Below are positions 1 through 5,115 of a stretch of DNA of 5,115 nucleotides, piece by piece. Position 1 is the stretch's first letter. The number at the start of each line of letters is the position of its first letter. The notes beneath the pieces are model-generated. The model made no database searches. It was not told the origin of the DNA and worked only from the letters and a program-made list of their open reading frames with translations. The stretch comes from Deltaproteobacteria bacterium (GTDB lineage Bacteria > Myxococcota_A > UBA9160 > UBA4427), in NCBI GenBank assembly GCA_011051925.1, contig DRKE01000090.1, positions 1-5,115 on the forward strand, given 5' to 3'. The position numbers and the translations under genes were made by a program.

Positions 1-1193
1 TCCGAAACGTCGCGCTGGGTATCATAGCTCTCGAACCGGAAATAGGGCTCGAGCGACATCCGAGTGCCTTCACAGAGGACCGGAAGGATGTCGTATGCCG
101 CTTCGACGTACCAGCCCCGCATGTGCTGTGCGATCGAGTCATCGGTCACGCCGGGCGTCGTATCGACGATCCGCGAGAGCCGGCCCGCTTCATCGAGACG
201 GGCCTCGGTCCAGAGTCCGCGGAGACTGAGCCCATGCGCCTTGTACTGGGCGTGGAACTCGTAGAGGGTCAGCATCGCGTCGGGCAGATCCTGACCGTTG
301 ACGTCCTCTTCCTGCCCGGTCTGACCGGTATAGACCGACCCCCCGACGAGGAGGCCCGGCGCGACGTCGACATCGACCCGGGCCACGAAGGCGAAGTCGT
401 TCGCGAGTGCCTTGCTGCCCTTCTGGCGACCGCCACGCAGTCCACCCGCACTGAAATCGGCGCCCCGGAAGCCGTTCACCACATACGCACGGTATTCGAC
501 CCGATCCGCGACGCGCCCGTAGATTCCGACGCCATTCTCGCGCCAGGTCGAAGGCAGGATCACCCGCTCGACCTCCGGTCGCTCCGCGCCGAAAAAGAAA
601 TTCGGCTCGTGGATCTCGTTCACGAAACCCATGGGAATCAACACGAGACCGACACGAAGATTCGCCTCTTCCTTCCAGAGGTAGTCCAACGTGAGGAACT
701 CGGTCGAAACCGAGCCCGCGCCGCCCGTTCCGCCGTGTTCGAACTCGAGCTCCGAGTTCAGGATCCAATTGTCATTGAACTTGTATCCGACATAGAAGAC
801 CGCTCGCAGCGCGTCGAAGACGTCGTTCTCGTCGTCGTCGTCCGTATTCTGGAAACTGCGCAGCCGGACCTCCCCGTAGCCGCCCACCGAGAGACCCCGG
901 TCCTTCTTGTAGACCTTCGAGGCCGCCGGCCCGAGACCGTTGACCGACTCGAGCTTCAGCTCTTCGGGGACGGCGAAGATCGATTCGAGGCGCCCCATCT
1001 CCTCTGCCAGGACATCGACCTTCTCTTCCAGATCGTCGATCCGCTCGGTCTCGGGCGGGGTCTCCGAAGTCCCCGCATCGCCCTCACCCTCCGCCCTCGC
1101 GTCGGTCGTCGCGGCCAGCAGGAGAAGCAGTGACAACGTCGCCCAGACCCACCCCACGAGACTCGTCATTCCGTTTCGCATTCCGTTTCGCAT
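1..1193 (-). CDS. OprO/OprP-like outer-membrane porin, 3' end cut by the window edge
   Basis: Complement translation gives 397 uninterrupted residues, with no stop before the left edge. The start ATG at 1193 begins MRNGMRNGM, followed by a hydrophobic stretch (about residues 11-30) and an ARA|E signal peptidase site near residue 34. Residues 46-72 (around RIDDLEEKVDVLAEEMGRLE) look like a short coiled coil, as in OprO/P-type porins with an N-terminal trimerising helix. The barrel starts at SVGGYGEVRL (about 102) and shows alternating aromatic strands with motifs I associate with this porin group: SELEFEH, LIPMGFVNEIHEP, ERPEVERVILPSTWREN, YVVNGF and GLRGGRQKGS. It should form a passive outer-membrane channel; the substrate cannot be read from sequence, and the phosphate label often given to the family should not be assumed. 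GGAAGG lies about 10 nt before the start. In-frame ATGs also exist at 1211, 1181 and 1169; 1193 gives a signal peptide with two arginines. Fur-like palindromes lie upstream. Only a C-terminal part is missing. Confidence 0.9.
   Translation of the reverse strand, partial: MRNGMRNGMTSLVGWVWATLSLLLLLAATTDARAEGEGDAGTSETPPETERIDDLEEKVDVLAEEMGRLESIFAVPEELKLESVNGLGPAASKVYKKDRGLSVGGYGEVRLRSFQNTDDDDENDVFDALRAVFYVGYKFNDNWILNSELEFEHGGTGGAGSVSTEFLTLDYLWKEEANLRVGLVLIPMGFVNEIHEPNFFFGAERPEVERVILPSTWRENGVGIYGRVADRVEYRAYVVNGFRGADFSAGGLRGGRQKGSKALANDFAFVARVDVDVAPGLLVGGSVYTGQTGQEEDVNGQDLPDAMLTLYEFHAQYKAHGLSLRGLWTEARLDEAGRLSRIVDTTPGVTDDSIAQHMRGWYVEAAYDILPVLCEGTRMSLEPYFRFESYDTQRDVS
1170..1193 (-). repeat. 12-bp perfect tandem duplication at the porin start codon
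   Basis: ATGCGAAACGGA occurs twice head to tail and is followed by a third ATG at 1169. All three ATGs are in frame, so the protein can start MRNGMRNGM, MRNGM or M. The best-placed purine-rich site (GGAAGG) is ahead of the first ATG. Starting at the third would remove both arginines from the signal-peptide n-region, which is a reason to prefer the first or second. Confidence 0.85.
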
Positions 1194-1233
1194 CGTTTCC
1201 CGCCCTTCCATCGATCCAGCCGTCGCACCTCTT

Positions 1234-1263
1234 CCAGGGAGTCGGAGTCCAGGGAGTCGGAGC
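1234..1263. repeat. 15-bp tandem direct repeat in the presumed porin 5' leader
   Basis: CCAGGGAGTCGGAGT (1234-1248) is followed directly by CCAGGGAGTCGGAGC (1249-1263), 14 of 15 bases identical. It lies between the AT-rich operator island and the porin start, so it would be transcribed as part of the porin leader if the promoter is in the island. No function can be assigned. It may be a simple slippage duplication. Confidence 0.8.
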
Positions 1264-1272
1264 GTCCAGCCG

Positions 1273-1293
1273 AATTGAAAATGATTTTCAATT
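1273..1293. promoter_or_regulatory. Fur-family-like operator, perfect 10-1-10 palindrome
   Basis: The left half AATTGAAAAT and the right half ATTTTCAATT are exact inverted complements around a central G at 1283. The 9-1-9 core with TGAAAAT/ATTTTCA resembles the classical Fur box layout (GATAATGAT-A-ATCATTATC), with a similar AT-rich dyad and single central base. It lies in an AT-rich island inside GC-rich DNA, between the divergent porin and membrane-protein genes. The palindrome is seen directly. Assignment to Fur, rather than Zur, Mur or an unrelated dimeric regulator, is inference. Confidence 0.65.
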
Positions 1294-1302
1294 GGACGCC
1301 CT

Positions 1303-1331
1303 TGTTTAACGAAAACGGTTTTCAATTTCAA
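1303..1331 (-). promoter_or_regulatory. Candidate sigma-70 promoter for the porin gene
   Basis: On the minus strand TTGAAA (1331-1326, five of six to the -35 consensus) is followed after 17 nt by TAAACA (1308-1303, a weak -10). If real, the second palindrome lies in the spacer and the first covers the expected transcription start, a usual repression geometry. The -10 is poor, so this is tentative. For the plus-strand gene I find only a weaker pair, TTGTTT (1302) and TTCAAT (1327) with a 19-nt spacer. Confidence 0.3.
1311..1323. promoter_or_regulatory. Second, weaker copy of the Fur-like operator
   Basis: GAAAAC-G-GTTTTC is a 6-1-6 palindrome centred at 1317, 34 bp from the centre of the first operator (about three helical turns). 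Aligned with the first site, 1310-1327 matches 1276-1293 at 15 of 18 positions, including the right-hand TTTTCAATT. The two therefore look like strong and weak copies of one binding site. Confidence 0.55.
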
Positions 1332-1414
1332 TATCAGAACCGCGCCCCTCGGGGTGCCCGAAGCCAGTTTTCCGGGGATTCAACTCGAAACGTCGATCTC
1401 CCGATGGGCCCTGC

Positions 1415-2869
1415 ATGGAATGGCTCGGCCCCGTCATGATCGGGTTTCTCGTCGCTGCAGGCGTCTGCCAGTTCGTCTGGACCTATGCCCTGTCGGCGAT
1501 CGCCCGGAAAACCGACCAGAGCGACCTGATGCAGGTCCTCGCCTGGGTGCCGATCCTCCAGCTCGCCCCCATGCTCGCCGCGGGTGGGGGATCGATCGGC
1601 CGCTTCCTGCTCGGCGGCCTTGCCGTGGTCCTGGGCAACGCCGTCCTGATCGGTGTCGGCGCGATGCTCGGCGGCTTCGGCAAGGGCGTGATGGCCCTTG
1701 GCATGTTGGCCACCCTGCTGCTCTGCACGGTCTACTTCGGACGCCTGGCGTGGAATACCGCCGTCGCGCGAGGACTTCCGGGGGGCGTCGGACTGCTGCT
1801 CTTCGTGCCGCTCGTCAACTTCTTCGTCTACCCGTACATCGCTTTCCACGACGGCCTGATCGTCCCGAACAAGATCGGTCTCGTCCTCGGCCTCGTCCTG
1901 ATCGTCGGATCGACCGCATCCTCGATCGGAACCGCGAACCGCATGACCGAAAAGGGCGTGTTCTCGCCCGATGCGCTTCTCGCCCTCCGGGCCGCCAGCA
2001 TGAACGCGGTGCCCGGCGCCGGGGACGAGTCCGGGCTGCCGCCGGGCACCCTTCCCCTCTTCGCCCCGACCGGAGGCGGAAGCAGCGTCGCGACGACCCC
2101 GCGGCCCGAAGCATCGGAGGCGTCGATGCGGACGAGTCCGCCTCCGATCGACCGGGCCGAGAGCGAGTCGATTCGAGCGCTCTATCGCGTGAAGGGCCGT
2201 TTCGACACCCTTGACTCCCTGACGACGCCGGAGAATCTCCGCAACCACGATCTGCGTGTCCGGGCCCTCGGGATCGTCCAGTCGATTCGCGTCGAGATCG
2301 ATGCGAACCGGACCGAACTCGGAGAGACCGCCTATCGGGATCTCGCCGATCATCTCCTTCGAGTCGAGGCCCGCCTGAACGCCCCGACCTTCGCTGCTTC
2401 ACCGGTCTCCCCGAACGATGCTCGAGGTCGTGTCCCGATCGGACCCGCTGCCCTCGCCACCTCGTCGGAGTCCGACTCTCGCCCTTCGCGGAACATTTCG
2501 ACACCACCTCTTCATCCCTTCCCCGTCGAGGCGAAGAACGAATGCCCACCGGGCACGGAGATCCGGACACGCAAGGACGAGGAAAGCGGGCGCGACGAGG
2601 AATGGTGCCAACAGCTGAAGGCCTATGGCGGACTTCGCCACGGCTGGTACGCGCGGTACCGACCGGACGGGAAACCGGAATCCATGGGCCAATACGAGAA
2701 CGGGCTTCGGGTCGGCGTGTGGACGCGATTCCATCCGTCGGGCCAGGTCCGGGCCCAGGCGGAATTCCAGAAGGGCCTGCAACACGGCTGGGTGCTCGCC
2801 TTCGACGAGACCGGAAAACGAACCCGCAGCGCCCTCTTCGAGAACGGCGTCCGGGTTCCCAGCCGATGA
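1415..2869 (+). CDS. Multispan membrane protein with C-terminal MORN-variant (YwqK-like) repeats
   Basis: The 484-residue protein has three parts. Residues 7-172 hold about five or six hydrophobic segments (near 7-29, 41-57, 62-84, 88-108, 122-142, 153-172). Two of these carry similar 'WVPILQL' and 'FVPLVNFF' cores, as in small DUF5684-like membrane domains. Residues about 195-375 form a Pro/Ser/Thr-rich linker interrupted by a charged, probably helical stretch (248-321). Residues 377-482 begin with CPPGTEIRTR...EWC (Cys377, Cys398), then three degenerate repeats of the G-x-x-HGWYARYRPDGKPE type (about 405-429, 430-452, 453-478), typical of YwqK/MORN-variant proteins. Such repeats often mediate protein or surface contacts; no enzymatic motif is visible. 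'Antitoxin YwqK' is a database label, and I see no toxin partner. The ATG at 1415 has no clear Shine-Dalgarno; Met8 (1436) is an alternative start. Function is unknown. It is divergent from the porin and shares its operator region. Confidence 0.88.
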   Translation: MEWLGPVMIGFLVAAGVCQFVWTYALSAIARKTDQSDLMQVLAWVPILQLAPMLAAGGGSIGRFLLGGLAVVLGNAVLIGVGAMLGGFGKGVMALGMLATLLLCTVYFGRLAWNTAVARGLPGGVGLLLFVPLVNFFVYPYIAFHDGLIVPNKIGLVLGLVLIVGSTASSIGTANRMTEKGVFSPDALLALRAASMNAVPGAGDESGLPPGTLPLFAPTGGGSSVATTPRPEASEASMRTSPPPIDRAESESIRALYRVKGRFDTLDSLTTPENLRNHDLRVRALGIVQSIRVEIDANRTELGETAYRDLADHLLRVEARLNAPTFAASPVSPNDARGRVPIGPAALATSSESDSRPSRNISTPPLHPFPVEAKNECPPGTEIRTRKDEESGRDEEWCQQLKAYGGLRHGWYARYRPDGKPESMGQYENGLRVGVWTRFHPSGQVRAQAEFQKGLQHGWVLAFDETGKRTRSALFENGVRVPSR

Positions 2870-2881
2870 CACGCCTCTCAA

Positions 2882-2908
2882 GACTCCACCGATCCCCTTA
2901 GTGGAGTC
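2882..2908 (+). terminator. Hairpin just after the membrane-protein gene, possible terminator
   Basis: GACTCCAC (2882-2889) and GTGGAGTC (2901-2908) form a perfect 8-bp stem with an 11-nt loop, starting 13 nt after the TGA stop. Its position suits a 3' end signal. The following bases are C-rich with no T tract, so it is not a canonical intrinsic terminator. Confidence 0.4.
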
Positions 2909-3002
2909 CCCCGGCCTTCTCCCCAGCCGTCACCCGCGTCTTTCCGTCCTGCGGCAATCCGGTTGAACCACACCGACATCTCCTCAACTTCCACGGGCAG
3001 CT

Positions 3003-3017
3003 TCCGTTAATAACGGA
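3003..3017. promoter_or_regulatory. Perfect 7-1-7 palindrome upstream of the pilus genes, possible operator
   Basis: TCCGTTA-A-TAACGGA is an exact inverted repeat in the 284-bp gap between the membrane-protein gene and mshI. It contains GTTAAT (3006-3011), four of six to a -10 hexamer, though no good -35 lies 16-18 nt before it. A dimeric regulator could bind here and control the pilus operon. With a single-base centre it is better suited to a DNA operator than to an RNA hairpin. The regulator is unknown. Confidence 0.35.
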
Positions 3018-3034
3018 TGAATCCATTGGAAACG

Positions 3035-3102
3035 GATCGGCATGAAGCCGATCTGACGCCGCATGTCCGCGTCGGGCATGGGCCTTCCCGGCTCGCCGGG
3101 AA
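3035..3102 (+). promoter_or_regulatory. Run of three hairpins in the presumed mshI leader
   Basis: Three inverted repeats follow one another: GATCGGC/GCCGATC (3035-3041/3047-3053, 5-nt loop), GACGC/GCGTC (3055-3059/3069-3073) and TTCCCGG/CCGGGAA (3085-3091/3096-3102, CTCG loop). If transcription starts upstream, the mshI mRNA would have a folded leader of about 100 nt or more. The last hairpin ends about 50 nt before the start codon and has no T tract. I could not match the set to a known riboswitch. GC-rich DNA yields short stems easily, so the 5-bp one in particular may be chance. Confidence 0.3.
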
Positions 3103-3134
3103 ATCGTCTCTTTCGGGCGGTCGCGTTTCCGAGC

Positions 3135-3144
3135 AGGAGAGAGA
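3135..3144 (+). promoter_or_regulatory. Purine-rich ribosome binding site supporting the TTG start of mshI
   Basis: AGGAGAGAGA sits 9 nt before the TTG at 3154; its AGGAG core is 14 nt away, rather distant. Upstream in this frame there is no ATG or GTG before a TGA at 3043, and the next candidate, GTG at 3202, is far from any such site. The TTG is therefore the best start. Confidence 0.5.
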
Positions 3145-3153
3145 ATCCGAACC

Positions 3154-4761
3154 TTGGTCTGGCGGATCTTCAGGCGGTCGAAGAACGAATCCGGTCGACA
3201 CGTGGTCGGACTTGCCGTCGTGCAGGACGAGCTGATCGCGGTCGCCTGCGAGGGAGAAGTCGACGGTCGCCCACATCTCGTTGCCTGGGAGCGATTCCCC
3301 TTCGATCCGACTGCCCCCGCCGAAGCCGGCCGGGCACTCCAGGATTTCGTCGAAGCGAACGATCTGCAGAACTGGTCCTGTCGCTGCACCTTGTCTCCCG
3401 GCGACTACAGCCTGCGACTCGTCGAACGCCCCACGAACGTGCCGGACGAAGAACTGATCGACGCCACACGCTGGCTGGTTCGGGACCTCGTCGAATTCGA
3501 CGTCGAAGAGGCCCAACTCGGCATCCTGACCATTCCCGAAGACGGCAACCGGGCTCGAACACCCCGCATGTTCGTCGTGGTGGCCAGGCATGAGCCGATC
3601 ATGGACCTGGCGCACCTGATCGACGGAGTCGGCCTTCGCCTGGCCGGATTCGACATCGTCGAATCCTCGATGCTGGCCCTCGAATCGCGGATGCCCGAAG
3701 TCGTCGCCGGTAGCGCCTCCCTCCGCGTCGACGACAAGGCGAGCGTGCTCACGGTCTCTCGTCACGAATGCCTCTTTCTCGCCCGGAATCTGCACGTCGA
3801 CGCAGACGCCATCGAGACGGCAGCCCAGAATGCCCTGCAGGATCCGGACGGGTCGGATTCCGGGATCATGGACCTGCTCGATTCCCTGCTTCTCGACATC
3901 CAGCGCTCCCTCGACTACTACGAATCCGAATACGGACAGGCGGCACCGTCCCGGCTCACGCTGTTTCCGAGCCCCGTCGATTTCTCGCCCCTGATCCCCA
4001 CCCTTTCTGAAGTCTTTCGCCCGCTTCAGGTCGAGGCCTATGATCTCACGAGATATTTCGAGGTGCCCGAGCCGCTACCGACCAGCGTGCAGCCGGTGGT
4101 TGCCCTGGCCGGTGGGTCCGCCATCGCGGATCCGGGTCTGCTCGGTGATTCGCTCGTCCCGGCCGTCTTCCGCGGACTGGGTGCCGGCTTCGGACTTCCT
4201 GCCGCCCTTCGGATCGTGGCCGCCGCAGCGCTCCTCTTCGGGGCGATCTCGAGTCTCTCCTGGACACGGCTCGGCGAGGAACGGATCGCCCTGGCGGAAC
4301 TCGAGGCGGAACACGATCGGCTGACGAAGCGGGTCGAAGCGCTGCGCGCCGAGGAAGCGCGCCGGGTCGCGAACGCGGCCGATCCCCGAAGCCGGATCGA
4401 GGCACTTCGCGCCGCACGGGATGCACGACTGGCCTTGTTGCGGGATCTCGGTCAGAGCCGGAATCGACCGGAGGCCTCTTTCTCGAACCTGCTCGCCGGA
4501 CTGGCGCGCCAGGACCTGGACGACCTGTGGCTCGAGCGGATCGAGATCACGGAAGGGGGCGACGCGATCGCCCTCGAAGGCCGGTCCCTCCGCCCGGAGG
4601 ACGTGCCGATCCTCCTTCGTCGACTCGGAACCGAAAAGGGATTCGAATCACGCGACTTCCGAACCTTCGAAATCGAACGACGGAACGACTCCCTGCCCGG
4701 CGTCGCATTCCGGATCGCCACACGCGAGGAGGAATCGCCTTCCGGGGGAGGAGCGCCATGA
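3154..4761 (+). CDS. mshI: MSHA pilus assembly protein MshI (PilM-PilN fusion)
   Basis: The 535-residue product reads as an MshI-type protein, a scaffold of the type IV pilus inner-membrane platform. Residues about 15-305 form the cytoplasmic PilM/GspL-like actin fold: VVGLAVVQDELIAVA (first strands), LSPGDYSLRLVERP...VPDEEL, ATRWLVRDLVEFDVEEA, RMFVVVARHEPI and LLDIQRSLDYYESEYG, the last especially characteristic of MshI. A single membrane helix lies near 349-369. A charged coiled coil (373-425) and a PilN-like periplasmic domain follow (about 440-523, with LWLERIEI...IALEGRSLRPEDVPILLRRL). Family knowledge: PilM and PilN are separate proteins in ordinary T4P systems, while GspL and MshI join them. 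It probably pairs with MshJ, encoded immediately downstream with a 4-bp overlap, implying translational coupling. Translation starts at TTG. I do not see a clear intact ATP-binding signature and do not claim ATP binding. Confidence 0.88.
   Translation: MVWRIFRRSKNESGRHVVGLAVVQDELIAVACEGEVDGRPHLVAWERFPFDPTAPAEAGRALQDFVEANDLQNWSCRCTLSPGDYSLRLVERPTNVPDEELIDATRWLVRDLVEFDVEEAQLGILTIPEDGNRARTPRMFVVVARHEPIMDLAHLIDGVGLRLAGFDIVESSMLALESRMPEVVAGSASLRVDDKASVLTVSRHECLFLARNLHVDADAIETAAQNALQDPDGSDSGIMDLLDSLLLDIQRSLDYYESEYGQAAPSRLTLFPSPVDFSPLIPTLSEVFRPLQVEAYDLTRYFEVPEPLPTSVQPVVALAGGSAIADPGLLGDSLVPAVFRGLGAGFGLPAALRIVAAAALLFGAISSLSWTRLGEERIALAELEAEHDRLTKRVEALRAEEARRVANAADPRSRIEALRAARDARLALLRDLGQSRNRPEASFSNLLAGLARQDLDDLWLERIEITEGGDAIALEGRSLRPEDVPILLRRLGTEKGFESRDFRTFEIERRNDSLPGVAFRIATREEESPSGGGAP
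4744..4753 (+). promoter_or_regulatory. Strong Shine-Dalgarno of mshJ, inside the end of mshI
   Basis: GGGGGAGGAG ends 4 nt before the ATG at 4758 and encodes the Gly-Gly-Gly-Ala tail of MshI. With the ATGA overlap it allows terminating ribosomes to restart on mshJ. Confidence 0.7.
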
Positions 4762-5115
4762 ATCCGATCCTTCATCGACTGAAGACCCGCTTCTCGGAGT
4801 GGGACGAGATCTTTCGCGCCCGGGACCTGCGGGAGCGCGTGATGCTTGCCGGCGTGGCCGTTGCCCTGGTCTTCTTCGTCGTCGACACGACCCTGACCCG
4901 ACCCGTCCAGCGCGAGCGAACCCGGATCTCACTCGGCATGGAACGTCTTCGTACGAACCTGCAGCAGCTCGAGCGGGAAGAAGTCGTACTCGGGAACGTC
5001 GCCCGGAGCGACGAGGAGAAGCGCGCCGAGGACGAACTGCGCCAACTGGAACGACAGCTCGAGGAGATCGAATCGCGGATGGGCGAGCAGATCGCGGAGC
5101 TCGTGCCGCCTACGA
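4758..5115 (+). CDS. mshJ: MSHA pilus assembly protein MshJ (PilO/GspM-like), 5' part
   Basis: The first 119 residues run off the right edge in an open frame. They show a charged cytoplasmic N-terminus (about 1-25) ending in LRERVML, one membrane helix (about 27-44, AGVAVALVFFVV) and then a long charged coiled coil (about 48-113) ending in IAELVPPT. This is the layout of PilO, GspM and MshJ: short tail, single span, coiled coil, then a periplasmic ferredoxin-like domain, which would lie beyond the window. Members are usually a little over 200 residues, so about half is present. The name rests mainly on overlap with an MshI gene, because this part of the family is poorly conserved in sequence. 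It would dimerise or pair with the PilN-like half of MshI in the inner membrane. Confidence 0.78.
   Translation, partial: MNPILHRLKTRFSEWDEIFRARDLRERVMLAGVAVALVFFVVDTTLTRPVQRERTRISLGMERLRTNLQQLEREEVVLGNVARSDEEKRAEDELRQLERQLEEIESRMGEQIAELVPPT

Noticed and set aside
190..768. 192-codon open frame on the minus strand
   Set aside because: It lies in a different frame inside the porin gene. Its product is Arg/Gly-rich and low in complexity.
123..1133. 336-codon open frame on the plus strand
   Set aside because: It is antisense to the porin, whose complement translation has a signal peptide, a coiled coil and recognisable porin motifs. The plus-strand product is Arg/Asp/Glu-rich with no coherent domain, an expected shadow in GC-rich DNA.
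1334..2353. 339-codon open frame on the minus strand, opposite the MORN membrane protein
   Set aside because: Its very charged composition (Glu, Asp, Arg, His, Gln) is what the complement of a membrane-protein and linker gene gives. The plus-strand product has clear membrane segments and repeats.
2377..2869. YwqK-type antitoxin as part of a toxin-antitoxin pair
   Set aside because: The repeats match that label, but they are the tail of a large membrane protein and no small toxin-like gene is adjacent.
3019..3110. c-di-GMP (GEMM) riboswitch ahead of the pilus genes
   Set aside because: The conserved GCAAAGCC-type core and the GGGUUACC-like 3' element are absent, and only generic stems remain.
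3017..3235. 72-codon plus-strand frame as a small leader gene before mshI
   Set aside because: There is no Shine-Dalgarno before its ATG, it overlaps mshI by over 80 nt in another frame, and its composition is non-specific.
3007..3795. 262-codon open frame on the minus strand
   Set aside because: It is antisense to mshI, where MshI-specific motifs such as QRSLDYYESEYG are on the plus strand. No domain is recognisable in the antisense product.

Overview
The window comes from a GC-rich Gram-negative bacterium. It encodes an outer-membrane porin with a signal peptide and the first genes of an MSHA-type IV pilus assembly cluster. The style of the MORN/YwqK protein (a CPPGT...EWC element ahead of the repeats) and the codon use recall deltaproteobacterial lineages (Myxococcota, Desulfobacterota and relatives). 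That placement is an impression, not a demonstration. I see no insertion sequence, CRISPR array, tRNA, rRNA or attachment site.

Layout: (1) 1-1193, minus strand: an OprO/OprP-like beta-barrel porin of at least 397 residues, cut at its 3' end by the window edge. It can be read only by translating the complement straight off the left edge; the long open frames on the opposite strand are shadows. (2) 1194-1414: divergent intergenic region. It holds an AT-rich island with two related palindromes 34 bp apart that look like Fur-family operators, and a 15-bp tandem repeat in the presumed porin leader. (3) 1415-2869, plus strand: an unusual membrane protein with about five or six N-terminal membrane segments, a long disordered/helical linker, and a C-terminal MORN-variant (YwqK-like) repeat domain preceded by a cysteine pair. 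(4) 2870-3153: a gene-free stretch with a hairpin just after the stop of the previous gene, a perfect 7-1-7 palindrome, and three successive hairpins ahead of the pilus genes. (5) 3154-4761, plus strand: an MshI-type protein, a natural PilM-PilN fusion starting at TTG. (6) 4758-5115, plus strand: the start of an MshJ (PilO/GspM-like) protein, overlapping mshI by 4 bp (ATGA) and running off the right edge.

How they work together: MshI and MshJ are expected to form the inner-membrane alignment platform of a type IV pilus of the MSHA kind. The actin-like and PilN-like halves of MshI would pair with the PilO-like MshJ, and the rest of the cluster probably continues to the right. The porin and the MORN membrane protein are divergent and share a control region, so metal-dependent (Fur/Zur-type) regulation of the porin, and perhaps of both, is the main regulatory hypothesis. 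Nothing in the sequence ties the MORN protein to the pilus operon except adjacency. No clearly new system is visible. The least ordinary items are the MORN/multispan fusion protein, the paired operators and the structured leader of the pilus operon.
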